A stretch of 64,000 bases of DNA from Sphingomonas sp. TZW2008 (GTDB lineage Bacteria; Pseudomonadota; Alphaproteobacteria; Sphingomonadales; Sphingomonadaceae): contig NZ_BDJB01000010.1 in NCBI RefSeq assembly GCF_002117915.1, positions 1-64,000 of the forward strand, read 5' to 3'. This document shows positions 8,679 through 16,862 of this stretch, piece after piece. Positions within the stretch are counted from its first letter, which is position 1. Each line of letters begins with the position of its first letter. The notes under the pieces are model-generated. The model was not told where the DNA came from. It did not search any database and saw only the letters and a program-made list of their open reading frames with translations. Made by a program: the position numbers and the translations under genes.

Positions 8679-9533
8679 ATGAAGATCCATCATCTGAACT
8701 GCGGCACCGACTGTCCGGTGGGCGGCGCGCTGTTCGACGGGAAGAGCGCCGGCCCGTTGGCGACGCTCGTCTGCCACTGTCTGCTGATCGAGACCGATGC
8801 GCACGGCCTGGTGCTGGTCGATACCGGCTATGGCCTGCGTGACGTCGCCAATCCTCATGGTGGCCGATCGGAACGCCTCCCGCGGCCGTGGCGGGTAATG
8901 CTCAACATCCGGCTGCGCGAGCGCGAAACTGCGATCCGGCAGGTCGAGGCGCTGGGCTATCATGCGCGCGACGTGAGCCACATCGTCGTGACGCACCTCG
9001 ATTTCGATCATGCTGGCGGGCTGGAGGATTTCCCGCACGCAACGGTCCACGTGATGCAGCGCGAATATGACGATGCGGCGGGGCCGCACCGCGGCTTCGT
9101 CGCGCGGCACCGCTGGCGGCGGCCGCAGTTCGACGACGTGCGCGACTGGCGCCGCTACGGTGCGCGCGGGGAGGGATGGTACGGCTTCGACGCCGTGCGC
9201 GACCTCGACGGGCTGCCGCCGGAGATCCTGATGGTGCCGCTGCCTGGCCATACCTGGGGGCACGCCGGCGTCGCGGTTCGCCGCGACGACGGGCGCTGGC
9301 TGCTCCACGCGGGCGACGCCTATTTCTATCGCGGCGAAATGCGCCGGGCGCGGCGGCGCTGCACGCCCGGGCTGCGCGCCTATCAGCGACTGATGGAGAG
9401 CGACGCCACCAGCCGCCTCACCAACCAGGCGCGGCTGCGTGCGCTGTCGATCGAGCGGCGCGACGAGGTGTCGATCGCCTGCGCACACGATCCGGTCGAG
9501 CTGGCCCACTGCCAGGCGGGGCATCCGCTGTGA
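8679..9533 (+). CDS. MBL-fold metallo-hydrolase (AHL lactonase-like)
   Basis: 284 aa from ATG 8679 (GTG 8676 also in frame). The metal-binding motif reads THLDFDHAGG (about residues 109-118), the HxDxDH variant seen in part of the lactonase branch of the metallo-beta-lactamase superfamily. Later ligands are in LPGHTWGHAG and LLHAGDAYFY. N-terminal MKIHHLNCGTDCPVGG and LLIETDAHGLVLVDTGYG are also typical of quorum-quenching-type lactonases. Whether it cleaves homoserine lactones or another ester is not shown. It is placed between Mn catalase and the DUF892 gene, 37 bp before the latter. Confidence 0.88.
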   Translation: MKIHHLNCGTDCPVGGALFDGKSAGPLATLVCHCLLIETDAHGLVLVDTGYGLRDVANPHGGRSERLPRPWRVMLNIRLRERETAIRQVEALGYHARDVSHIVVTHLDFDHAGGLEDFPHATVHVMQREYDDAAGPHRGFVARHRWRRPQFDDVRDWRRYGARGEGWYGFDAVRDLDGLPPEILMVPLPGHTWGHAGVAVRRDDGRWLLHAGDAYFYRGEMRRARRRCTPGLRAYQRLMESDATSRLTNQARLRALSIERRDEVSIACAHDPVELAHCQAGHPL

Positions 9534-9570
9534 CCGACGCCATTCACCATCACCATAAGGAAGGACGATC

Positions 9571-10095
9571 ATGACCACGCAAAAGGATCGGTATCAGGCG
9601 CTGCTCGTCAGCGGGCTCGTCAACGCCCACGCCGTCGAGAAGCAGGCGCTGTCGATCATGACGCCGCAGGTATCGCGGATCGAGAATTATCCCGAGGTCG
9701 CGGACCGGCTGCGGCTGCACATCGATGAGACCAATTCACAGATCGCGCGGCTCGACGAGATCCTTGCCGGATTCGACACGAGCGGATCGACGCTGAAGGA
9801 TATCGGGCTGAGCATGTCGGGCGGGATGGCGGCGATCGCGCACAGCGTCGCCGGCGACGAGATCCTCAAAAACAGCTTCGCCAATTACGCCTTCGAGCAT
9901 TTCGAGATCGCGGCGTACAAATCGCTGCTGGTGCTTGCCGAGGACGGAGGATTCGCTAGCGCGACCTCGCTGCTGCAGGCGTCGCTCGGCGAGGAGCAGG
10001 CGATGGCGCAGTGGATCGACGAGACGCTGCCGGTGGTGACGCGGCGTTACGCCACGCTCTATACCGAGGAAGGCAGCGCGGCGGCGAAGATCTGA
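9571..10095 (+). CDS. Ferritin-like DUF892 protein (YciE/YciF family)
   Basis: 174 aa, all-helical. The sequence begins TTQKDRYQALLVSGLVNAHA and contains the regular Glu/His pattern of a four-helix ferritin-like bundle (E-K-Q at 23-25, HIDETNSQ, YAFEHFEIAAY, EEQAMAQW). DUF892 proteins such as YciF are stress-induced and bind di-iron-type sites, but their chemistry is not established. Strong ribosome-binding sequence AAGGAAGGA lies just before ATG 9571. It is the last gene of the Mn-catalase cassette and is followed by a clear hairpin terminator. Confidence 0.9.
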   Translation: MTTQKDRYQALLVSGLVNAHAVEKQALSIMTPQVSRIENYPEVADRLRLHIDETNSQIARLDEILAGFDTSGSTLKDIGLSMSGGMAAIAHSVAGDEILKNSFANYAFEHFEIAAYKSLLVLAEDGGFASATSLLQASLGEEQAMAQWIDETLPVVTRRYATLYTEEGSAAAKI

Positions 10096-10118
10096 TCGCG
10101 CGCGGCGTCGATCGCTCG

Positions 10119-10154
10119 AGGGGCGTCCATCGATGATCGTCGATGGACGCCCTT
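10119..10154. terminator. Bidirectional hairpin terminator
   Basis: Thirteen perfect base pairs, GGGCGTCCATCGA with TCGATGGACGCCC, around a 6-nt loop, extended by a G-T and an A-T pair and followed by a pyrimidine stretch. It lies between the convergent DUF892 gene and the small membrane protein gene and can end transcription from both sides. Confidence 0.75.
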
Positions 10155-10161
10155 CCTCCTA

Positions 10162-10611
10162 TCAGAACCGGGCGTCGGCCAGATCGTCGGCCGGGCGACG
10201 CGGCGCGATCGTTACTTCGGCCGCTCTGCGACCACGCCGGCGCCCGAGCAGGTAGGCGAGCCCCGCCGACACGACGATCCACGGCCAGGGTGACGCGGCG
10301 ACGGCACCGGCGGCGTCGGGGAGTGGCGTGGTAGCCGCCGCGACGTGGACCGGCTGCGGCGTCAGCTGTGACTGGGGTTGCGGCTGGCGTTCCGTCGCAT
10401 GTGCCGGTTGCGACGGTCGGGGTGGCGGCGCGACCGCGGCGATGCCGGATGTTTCCTCGACCTCGAACGACGGCTGCCCGGGTGGGGAGACGGTGTGGCG
10501 CAGCGCGGGGAAGGCGGCCTCGCTAGCCGCCTCGCCGCGCATGCCGTTCTCCTGCGCCGCCTGATGGTTCTCGGGGTCGGCCGTGCCGTAGAGGTGCGTC
10601 GTCTCGCTCAT
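10162..10611 (-). CDS. Hypothetical single-pass membrane protein
   Basis: 149 aa from ATG 10611, chosen because AGAAGGATC precedes it and the longer upstream frame (to 10938) looks non-coding. Residues ~1-85 are polar, Pro/Gln-rich and likely disordered; one hydrophobic helix (WPWIVVSAGLAYLLG) lies around 112-126, followed by a basic stretch RRRGRR and a short tail. No enzymatic domain is recognised. The topology suggests an inner-membrane anchored protein. Such small proteins often accompany stress cassettes, but no function is assigned. Confidence 0.65.
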   Translation of the reverse strand: MSETTHLYGTADPENHQAAQENGMRGEAASEAAFPALRHTVSPPGQPSFEVEETSGIAAVAPPPRPSQPAHATERQPQPQSQLTPQPVHVAAATTPLPDAAGAVAASPWPWIVVSAGLAYLLGRRRGRRAAEVTIAPRRPADDLADARF

Positions 10612-11052
10612 TGAGTGATCCTTCTGGGAGCTGGGGATGGCTGCCTCAACAGACCGGTGACCGCCGCGGCACACGTTGGGTATGCCAAGGGCGGTGCCGC
10701 GACGGCCCGCGGCTGCCTGACGGGGCTGCGCGACGTCACGGTTCTGCGCATCGCGATTGCCGCCGTGATCGATGTCCTCGAAACCGATGCTGCGGAACCT
10801 CGGTGTGCGCAGGGTGAGTCCATCGAACAGTAACGTCCGCCGTTGCGCGCCGTTTCGCGGGTCTAACCTATGGCAACCACTATTCAGGGCCGGTCCGGCC
10901 GTGAGCCAGCCTGGCCGCCGACGCCTGCGCGCCGACACTGATGAGCAAGCCGCTGTGTGCTGGCGCGAGAAGCGGCTCCGTTTTGCAGACAGCCGACCCG
11001 GCTCCGAGGTCTCAGGCCAGGCTGATCGGCGGCGCCGTAGCGTTGCGTAGGA
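10612..11052. other. Gene-free interval of ~440 bp
   Basis: It lies upstream of the small membrane protein gene and downstream of the Gfo/Idh/MocA gene. Open frames here lack family features and normal residue composition. No hairpin, tRNA-like or riboswitch-like structure was recognised. It must hold the promoter of the membrane protein gene, but no clear sigma-70 or EcfG element was found. Confidence 0.5.
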
Positions 11053-12027
11053 TCATCGGCCGTAGATGCGGTCGAGCACCTGGGCCGAATCGAGCAGGCG
11101 CTCGGCAGCGGGATCGAAGGCGGGGGAGCGCGCCAGCTGCCGTGCCCAGGCCGCGGCGGCGCGACCGCCCCAGTCGTCGGGTGGGTCGACCAGCCGCGTC
11201 GCGGCGGTGCCGTCGAACCGCTCGGCGGTGAAATCGTAGAACGACCCGGCGACGTTGCGCAGTGCCGCGCCGCCGCGCGTGCCGTAGAAGCTCGCCTCGA
11301 TCACCGCCTCGTGGCCTGCATGGAGCCGCCACGAACAGGCGAGGCGAACATCGGTGCCGCCAGCGCGGAAGCCCGCAGCAGCATAATCCTCGACCGCGTC
11401 CGGGGCGAGCGGCGTGCCGCCCGCGAACAGCGTGGCATGCACGTCGGCCACCGTGGGAAAATCGAGCGTCCACAGCGCGAGGTCGACGAGATGGACGCCG
11501 AGGTCGATCACGCAGCCGCCGCCCGACTGCTGCGGATCGTAGAACCACGGCTTGTCGGGCCCATAGGCGTTGTGGAAGACGAGATCGACCGCGAAGATTT
11601 CGCCGAGCTCGCCCGCGCGGATCAGCTCGGCGATCGTGGCTGCCGCGGCGGTATGCCGGTACGACAGGTCGACGCCGAGCAGCCGATCGGCGGCGCGCGC
11701 CGCAGTGATCACTACGGCGACCTCGCCCGCGTCGCGGCCGAGCGGTTTCTGGCAGAACACCGCCGCGCCTGCCCGTAATGCGGCGATCGACTGCGCGGCG
11801 TGGAGCGCGCTGGGGGTCGCGATCACCACGCCGTCGAGCTTGAGCGCCAGCATCTGCTCGAGCGAGCCGACGACCTGCGCGGCGGGAGCGATCGCCGCGG
11901 CCTCGGCGACGCATTCGGGCGCGGAATCGCTGATCGCGACGATCTCGATCTCATCGGTGGCGGCGATCGCCGCCATGCGATGCCGCCCGATCCACCCTGT
12001 GCCGAGGAAACCGACGCGCGGCCTCAT
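11053..12027 (-). CDS. Gfo/Idh/MocA-family oxidoreductase
   Basis: 324 aa from ATG 12027, which overlaps the preceding gene by ATGA; the frame stays open much further upstream but that part is not protein-like. The N-terminal Rossmann motif is VGFLGTGWIGRH (residues 4-15). The family EKP motif appears as CQKPLGRD, and the C-terminal domain carries DLGVHLVDLALW. These enzymes reduce or oxidise sugars and cyclitols with NAD(P). It is translationally coupled to the zinc-type dehydrogenase, which suggests consecutive steps on one sugar or polyol. Substrate unknown. Confidence 0.88.
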   Translation of the reverse strand: MRPRVGFLGTGWIGRHRMAAIAATDEIEIVAISDSAPECVAEAAAIAPAAQVVGSLEQMLALKLDGVVIATPSALHAAQSIAALRAGAAVFCQKPLGRDAGEVAVVITAARAADRLLGVDLSYRHTAAAATIAELIRAGELGEIFAVDLVFHNAYGPDKPWFYDPQQSGGGCVIDLGVHLVDLALWTLDFPTVADVHATLFAGGTPLAPDAVEDYAAAGFRAGGTDVRLACSWRLHAGHEAVIEASFYGTRGGAALRNVAGSFYDFTAERFDGTAATRLVDPPDDWGGRAAAAWARQLARSPAFDPAAERLLDSAQVLDRIYGR

Positions 12028-12992
12028 GCGAGATCCACCAGCGCCTTGACGAACCCGGCGGGCTTGTCGCGCGTCGCCGCCAATGCCGCGTCGAGTTCGT
12101 CGAGGCGGTAGCGATGCGTGTAGAACGGCGTCGGATCGAGCCGGCCCGAGGCGACCGCATCGATCGCCTCGTGCAGCCCGCGCATCTGCACCGCGGGATC
12201 GCGCTCGTGCGCGTTGACCACGTCGATCCCCTTCCAGTTCCACATCTGCATGCTCACTTGGCGCGGCCCGTCCTGGTGATAGCCGGCGACGACCAAGCGA
12301 CCGCCGAAACCGACGAGCTCGCCCGCGAGATCCAGCGGCCACTGCTTGCCGACGCATTCGATCACGCGCAGGCACAGCGCGTCCCCCGTCAGCGCGGTGA
12401 CGGCGTCAATGATCGTCTGGTGATCGTGCATCGGGATCGTCTCCGCCGCGCCAAAGCGCCGCGCAAGCGCGAGCGATTCCGCGCGCCGCGAGATGGCGAT
12501 CACCTTTGCGCCGGCGTCGCTCGCGAGTTTGGTGAGGACGGCGCCGAGGAAGCCGATCCCGATGATCGCGACCCACTGCCCCGCCTCGACCTGCGCGCGG
12601 CGGAAGATGTTGAACGCGCAGGCGAGCGGTTCGCCAGGGAACGGTTGATCGGCAAGGCTGTCGGGCAGTTTGGCGACCATCGTCGCGGGGGCGATGTCGT
12701 GATCGGCGAAGCTGTGCCCCGACAATAGCGCGACGCGATCGCCTACCGCGAGCGACGTGACGCCATCGCCCAGTGCATCGACGACACCCCATCCTTCATG
12801 GCCGAGCCCGCCAGGCTCACCCGGAAAGGTCGACCACGGCTGGCCCTCCCACGGCTCGACATTGGACGCGCAGACACCGCATCCCTCGAGCCGGACGCGG
12901 ACCTCGCCCGGTTGCGGCAGCGCCCGCGGCACATCGTGCACCGCAAATTGCCCCGGCGCGGCGAGAACGGCCGCGCGCATACTAACTTCCAT
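12024..12992 (-). CDS. Medium-chain (zinc-type) alcohol/sugar dehydrogenase
   Basis: 322 aa. GroES-like N-terminal half with GCGVCASNVEPWEG (Cys/Glu position of the catalytic zinc) and GHEGWGVV, then a Rossmann half with IIGIGFLGAVLTKLASDAGAKV. It lacks the four-cysteine structural zinc lobe, as in shorter MDR members. It is first gene of a two-gene operon with the Gfo/Idh/MocA enzyme. It is divergent from the DUF1003 gene over only ~50 bp; no obvious operator was seen in that gap. Polyol or sugar dehydrogenase activity is inferred from its neighbour and the surrounding sugar genes. Confidence 0.88.
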   Translation of the reverse strand: MEVSMRAAVLAAPGQFAVHDVPRALPQPGEVRVRLEGCGVCASNVEPWEGQPWSTFPGEPGGLGHEGWGVVDALGDGVTSLAVGDRVALLSGHSFADHDIAPATMVAKLPDSLADQPFPGEPLACAFNIFRRAQVEAGQWVAIIGIGFLGAVLTKLASDAGAKVIAISRRAESLALARRFGAAETIPMHDHQTIIDAVTALTGDALCLRVIECVGKQWPLDLAGELVGFGGRLVVAGYHQDGPRQVSMQMWNWKGIDVVNAHERDPAVQMRGLHEAIDAVASGRLDPTPFYTHRYRLDELDAALAATRDKPAGFVKALVDLA

Positions 12993-13039
12993 CAGTGTAA
13001 ACCCTCGAAACTAAATAATGATCTGGCGATTGGCCGTGG

Positions 13040-13558
13040 ATGCACCAGCCTGGCACCAGTGACGGCATGAACGCGACGCTGCGCGCCAACATCACCCGGC
13101 TGCGCGAGCGCGACGCGGCGGAACGCGCGAACGCGCCGCGATCGGCACGGCTGGCGAGTGCGATCACCGACTTCGCCGGATCGATGCGCTTCGTTGCGAT
13201 CCATGCCGTCGCCTACGGGGCGTGGATCGTGATCAACCTCGGCTGGATCCCGGCGGTCCCCCGCTTCGATCCGACGTTCGTCGTGCTGGCGATGGAAGCG
13301 TCGGTCGAGGCGATCTTCCTGTCGACCTTCGTCCTGATTACGCAGAACCGCATGGCGGCCGAGGCGGAACGCCGCGCATCGCTCGACCTGCATATCAACC
13401 TTCTTGCGGAACACGAGTTGACCAAGGTCGCCGATCTCGTCGTGCGGATCGCGGCGCATCTTGGCGTATCGGTGCACGATCCGGCGTACGACGAGGTGCG
13501 GCAGGACGTGGCGCCCGATCGCGTGCTCGACGCGCTCGAGGACGGCGAGGCGCCGTAA
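13040..13558 (+). CDS. DUF1003 membrane protein
   Basis: 172 aa from ATG 13040; ATG 13067 is equally possible and would start at MNATLRANITRL. Two hydrophobic helices (VAIHAVAYGAWIVINLGW and FVVLAMEASVEAIFLSTFVLI) are followed by QNRMAAEAERRASLDLHINLLAEHELTK, the signature block of DUF1003. The family is a small inner-membrane protein of unknown function, frequently found near stress genes. It stands alone, divergent from the dehydrogenase operon and convergent with the glycosidase gene. Confidence 0.88.
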   Translation: MHQPGTSDGMNATLRANITRLRERDAAERANAPRSARLASAITDFAGSMRFVAIHAVAYGAWIVINLGWIPAVPRFDPTFVVLAMEASVEAIFLSTFVLITQNRMAAEAERRASLDLHINLLAEHELTKVADLVVRIAAHLGVSVHDPAYDEVRQDVAPDRVLDALEDGEAP

Positions 13559-13567
13559 CGGGCGCGC

Positions 13568-13594
13568 GTGACCGGCAACGGCGGCGGCGGTCAC
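13568..13594. terminator. Possible terminator between convergent genes
   Basis: GTGACCG pairs with CGGTCAC around a 13-nt GC-rich loop, between the DUF1003 stop codon and the glycosidase stop codon. Short stem and no T tract, so only tentative. Confidence 0.3.
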
Positions 13595-13601
13595 AGCAGC
13601 G

Positions 13602-14588
13602 TCAGGCCGCATCCTTGCGCGTCGCGTATTCGAGCGGTGACGGCGGCGTCGCGGCCTGCGGGGCAATCGCCGGCTGTATCGGCGCGACGCTAACCCCCGA
13701 CGACGCGTAGCGATCGATCATCCAGGCGCAGAAATCGGCGAACTGCTGCGGGTCGCGTGGCGGGCTGGTGTGGTGCGGCGCGAGCCCCAGATGCTCGGGC
13801 GTGAAGCAGAAGGTGACGGTGACGTCGAAATCGGCGAGCGCCTCCATCTGGCGATCGAACCAGCCGATCGCATCGGGACGGAAACTGTCCGCCCACGACA
13901 GCCCGGTGCGAAGTTGGCGGGTGCCGAGCCGCTTCATCCACGCCACCGCTTCGTCGAGCCGCGGATCCTGATAATGGAACCACTGCATCAGCCCCATCTC
14001 GCGCGCGTACTTTGCGTAGACGTCGAGCGCGGGCTTGGGCGTGCCGTCGGGACGGATCAGCCCCATGTAGAAATGGCGGTAGTAGGACGAACCTTCCGCC
14101 TCGCGGTGGCGCGTCTCCGCGCCCCAATCCATCGGCAGGTCAAACAGCGAGTACCAGAAGATGCGCGGCACGCGGCCGATCAGCAGCTCCGCGGTGCGCT
14201 GCAGCCCGAAGACCTGCACCTCCTCCGCGCCGAACGAACCGACGCCGACTTCGGTGACCCAGACCGGCTTGTCGGGAACGACCGCCTCGATCTCGGCGAC
14301 CTTGTCGGCCCAGGCGTGGATCGGCCACAGGTTCCAGTCGATCGGAAAGCCGTGCACCGCGACCACGTCAACCGCGTCGAGCACACCCTTGTCGCGCATG
14401 CGGTTCGTCCAATGCGGGTCGATCGGTGACATGCCGCCGAGCACGCGCGTCAGCCCCGGGTTGACGCTGCGGATCGCGGCGCCGGCCTTGATCACGGTTT
14501 CGGCGAAAACATCCCATTCGGGATCGAGCGCCGGATCCCAGTGCGACTTGTTGTTCGGCTCGTTCCAAATCATCGCGGCTTCGATCAC
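13602..14588 (-). CDS. Clan GH-A glycoside hydrolase-like protein (beta-xylosidase-like)
   Basis: 328 aa starting at GTG 14588, which overlaps the methyltransferase stop codon as GTGA; the reading frame upstream of this is only the shadow of that gene. An acid/base-type motif MIWNEPNN lies at the very N-terminus and a nucleophile-type motif VWVTEVGVGSF near residue 110, the strand-4 and strand-7 pattern of clan GH-A. The chain lacks the first strands a complete (beta/alpha)8 barrel would have before the NEP motif, so it may be a divergent or partial barrel. Translational coupling to the methyltransferase implies a shared pathway. Confidence 0.7.
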   Translation of the reverse strand: MIEAAMIWNEPNNKSHWDPALDPEWDVFAETVIKAGAAIRSVNPGLTRVLGGMSPIDPHWTNRMRDKGVLDAVDVVAVHGFPIDWNLWPIHAWADKVAEIEAVVPDKPVWVTEVGVGSFGAEEVQVFGLQRTAELLIGRVPRIFWYSLFDLPMDWGAETRHREAEGSSYYRHFYMGLIRPDGTPKPALDVYAKYAREMGLMQWFHYQDPRLDEAVAWMKRLGTRQLRTGLSWADSFRPDAIGWFDRQMEALADFDVTVTFCFTPEHLGLAPHHTSPPRDPQQFADFCAWMIDRYASSGVSVAPIQPAIAPQAATPPSPLEYATRKDAA

Positions 14589-15397
14589 GCGCGTGGCTCC
14601 CCCTTGGTCGGATAAACGGCGGCCGGACCCAATTGTGCATACGGCACCGGTGCGGTGCGGCACAGGAACACCTCGGGCTCCGGATTGGCGACGATCGCGA
14701 AGCCGGCGGCGCGCAGCATCGCCGCGCTGCCGGCGCGGTTGGGCGCCCACCAGTTGCTCCAATCGTCGGCGTAGCGATGCTCGATGAAGTGCATCTTCGG
14801 ATAACCCGGATCGTCGAAGTAGCGCGGCTTCTCGAACGTGCCGGGCATGAAGAACGGGTGGTCCTCCGGCACCTCGGCGACGGCGTCGCTGCCCTGCTGC
14901 ATCGTCTGGAACAGCAGCAGATCGTCGGCGACGTGCTCGCGGATCAGATCAAGCGCGAGCAGCGGATGGCGCAGGTGGTAGAGCACGCCCATGAAGATCA
15001 CGAGATCGAACCGCTCGCCCAGCGCCGCCACCTGATAGACATCGAGATTGCGGAACTCGATCCCGTCGAAGCCTAGCGCGGCGCTGGCGAGGCGGGCCTG
15101 CGCGAGATAGCGTTCGTCGCTGTCGATGCCGACGACGCGCGCCGCCCCGCGCCGCTTCATCTCGATCGAGTAGAAACCCGCGTTGCAGCCGATGTCGAGC
15201 ACCGACTTGCCGGCAAGATCGCGCGGCAGCGCATGCGCGAAACCGGCGAACTTGGCGCGGGGATAGTCCCCCAAAAAATGGTCGGGGGCGGTCTCGATGC
15301 CGCCGAGATCGATGTTGTGGAACCACGGGGCGAGCGCGGCGATATCGCTGGCGAGGTCGTCGCGGGCGGGGCCATCCCGCGTCTCGGCAAGTTTCAT
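14585..15397 (-). CDS. Class I SAM-dependent methyltransferase (CmoB-like, possibly TIGR04290 type)
   Basis: 270 aa from ATG 15397. The SAM-binding motif I is VLDIGCNAGFYSIEM, followed by VVGIDSDERYLAQARLA and DLVIFMGVLYHLRHPLLAL, the pattern of CmoB-related methyltransferases. I recognise it tentatively as the TIGR04290 group, which is found in sugar/glycosidase gene cassettes rather than with tRNA genes. The gene is first in an operon with the clan-A glycosidase and its start lies 78 bp from the minus-strand face of the symmetric EcfG-type promoter at 15475-15499. A sugar or glycan methylation role is inferred, not shown. Confidence 0.83.
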   Translation of the reverse strand: MKLAETRDGPARDDLASDIAALAPWFHNIDLGGIETAPDHFLGDYPRAKFAGFAHALPRDLAGKSVLDIGCNAGFYSIEMKRRGAARVVGIDSDERYLAQARLASAALGFDGIEFRNLDVYQVAALGERFDLVIFMGVLYHLRHPLLALDLIREHVADDLLLFQTMQQGSDAVAEVPEDHPFFMPGTFEKPRYFDDPGYPKMHFIEHRYADDWSNWWAPNRAGSAAMLRAAGFAIVANPEPEVFLCRTAPVPYAQLGPAAVYPTKGEPRA

Positions 15398-15472
15398 TCG
15401 GTGTTTTCGCCCCGCATCATACATCCGCATTTGTAGCGGCCAAGAATTGGCAGCAACAAAGCTTCGGTTCGG

Positions 15473-15497
15473 GGAACGTGCACTTTCTCGCGCCGTT
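15473..15497 (+). promoter_or_regulatory. EcfG-type promoter, plus-strand face
   Basis: Plus strand reads GGAAC (15473-15477), 16 bp, CGTT (15494-15497), an exact EcfG consensus, ending 80 bp before the GT9-like gene. Because the block is GGAACG-N15-CGTTCC, one 27-bp element forms a promoter in both directions. Confidence 0.78.
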
Positions 15498-15499
15498 CC
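15475..15499 (-). promoter_or_regulatory. EcfG-type promoter, minus-strand face
   Basis: Minus strand reads GGAAC (15499-15495), 16 bp, CGTT (15478-15475): an exact match to the EcfG general-stress consensus GGAAC-N16/17-CGTT. The minus-10 end is 78 bp from the methyltransferase ATG. It shares the same bases as the plus-strand promoter. Confidence 0.75.
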
Positions 15500-15542
15500 G
15501 CGTTGCAAGCGGTTGTTTGATCTACATTAGTGAGTTCGTGCG

Positions 15543-15567
15543 GGAACCGTGATCGCGACGCATCGTA
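15543..15567 (+). promoter_or_regulatory. Second, near-consensus EcfG-like promoter
   Basis: GGAAC, 16 bp, CGTA (one mismatch in the minus-10). It ends only 10 bp before ATG 15577, so transcripts would have almost no leader; if real, translation might begin at ATG 15589. Confidence 0.35.
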
Positions 15568-15576
15568 GTCGCCGGG

Positions 15577-16464
15577 ATGGCGGGAGAGATGCAATCGTGG
15601 GCGCAGGCGATGCGGAATGGCCGCTATGCCGATGCCTGGGCGATCGAAGCCGCCACGATCGCCGGCCGCGACCCGGCGACGCGCGACGATCCCGCGCTGC
15701 CCTATCACCTGCGCTGGGTATGGGACGGGCGACCGGTCGACGGCTGCGACGTGCTGGTGCGCTGCTATCACGGGCTGGGCGACACGATCCAGTTCGCACG
15801 ATACCTCCCACTGCTGGCGCGGCGCGCGCGTTCGGTGACGCTGGAGGTGCAGCCGAGCCTCGTCGGGCTGATGACGACGCTCGGCGCCGGACAGGTCGTC
15901 GCGTTCGATCCGGCCCGGCCGCTGCCGCCGGCCGAATGCGATATCGAGATCACCGAAATGCCCGGCGCGCTACAGGTGGCGCCGGACGCGTTCGCTGTGC
16001 CTTACCTCACCGCAGGGCCGGCGGCGCTGCCGCCCGGTACGATCGGGCTGTGCTACGCTGCGGGTGAATGGGACGCAGCACGCGCGCTGCCGGCGGACCT
16101 GCTCGCGCCGATGTGCGCACGTTACCCTTGCGTAACGCTGGTGGCGGAGCCGACCGATCTCGCCGTCCTGAACCCCGCCGGCTGCCCACACGACATGGCG
16201 GCGACCGCCGCTTTGGTGGCGGAATGCGCGCTGGTGATCAGCGTCGACACGATGATCGCGCACCTCGCCGGCGCACTCGGCCGCCCGCTGGCGCTGCTGC
16301 TCAAGGCGCAGCCCGACTGGCGGTGGGATCCCGAACGGCGCGACACGCCGTGGTATCCGACCGCGCGACTCTACGCGCAACCGCACGCGGGCGACTGGCC
16401 GTCGGTCATCGCCGCACTGATGCACGACCTTCCCAATAGCATTGCTCAGAGGAGAGCCGCCTGA
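15577..16464 (+). CDS. Glycosyltransferase family 9-like protein
   Basis: 295 aa. A short helical N-terminus (AMRNGRYADAWAIEAATI, TPR-like) leads into CYHGLGDTIQFARYLPLLARR, the block that in tetratricopeptide/GT9 proteins resembles heptosyltransferases. The C-terminal half has AECALVISVDTMIAHLAGALGRPLALLL, the nucleotide-sugar site of the heptosyltransferase fold. GT9 enzymes add sugars to LPS core or related glycans. ATG 15589 is a possible alternative start. The stop codon overlaps the start of the DUF6165 gene by one base, and both lie downstream of the exact EcfG-type promoter at 15473-15497. Confidence 0.82.
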   Translation: MAGEMQSWAQAMRNGRYADAWAIEAATIAGRDPATRDDPALPYHLRWVWDGRPVDGCDVLVRCYHGLGDTIQFARYLPLLARRARSVTLEVQPSLVGLMTTLGAGQVVAFDPARPLPPAECDIEITEMPGALQVAPDAFAVPYLTAGPAALPPGTIGLCYAAGEWDAARALPADLLAPMCARYPCVTLVAEPTDLAVLNPAGCPHDMAATAALVAECALVISVDTMIAHLAGALGRPLALLLKAQPDWRWDPERRDTPWYPTARLYAQPHAGDWPSVIAALMHDLPNSIAQRRAA

Positions 16465-16862
16465 TGGCAGCGCTTGCCAGCCCGTCCGTCCCGGTTTCGT
16501 GGGGCGAACTGCTCGACAAGATGACGATCCTCGAGATCAAGCGGCGGCGCATCGCGCAACCCGCGGCGCACGCCAACGTCGTGCGCGAATACGAGGCGCT
16601 GCGCGACACCGCAGGCGCGGCGCTGCACGAGACGGCGGTGATCGACCTCATGGCCTCGCTGCGATCGGTCAACGAGGAATTGTGGGAGATAGAGGACGCG
16701 ATCCGTGCGCAGGAAGCGGCGGCGCGGTTCGGCAGCCGCTTCGTCGCACTGGCCCGCTCGGTGTATCGCAAGAACGACGAGCGCGCCGCAATCAAGCGGC
16801 GGATCAATCTCGTCCTCGAATCCGATCTGGTCGAGGAGAAGAGCTACTGGTCGGCGAACTGA
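16464..16862 (+). CDS. DUF6165 family protein
   Basis: 132 aa. The sequence WGELLDKMTILEIKRRRI, VNEELWEIEDAIR and FVALARSVYRKNDERAAIKRRIN is characteristic of DUF6165, a small, mostly helical family of unknown function that sits beside glycosyltransferase genes. It is translationally coupled (1-bp overlap) to the GT9-like gene, so it likely works with it. Its last 19 bp overlap the end of the convergent phosphatase gene. Confidence 0.82.
   Translation: MAALASPSVPVSWGELLDKMTILEIKRRRIAQPAAHANVVREYEALRDTAGAALHETAVIDLMASLRSVNEELWEIEDAIRAQEAAARFGSRFVALARSVYRKNDERAAIKRRINLVLESDLVEEKSYWSAN

Noticed and set aside
10612-10938. N-terminal extension of the small membrane protein
   Set aside because: Extension is not protein-like; ATG 10611 has a good ribosome-binding sequence.
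12028-12375. 116-residue N-terminal extension of the Gfo/Idh/MocA enzyme
   Set aside because: It overlies the dehydrogenase gene; the Rossmann fold begins right after ATG 12027.
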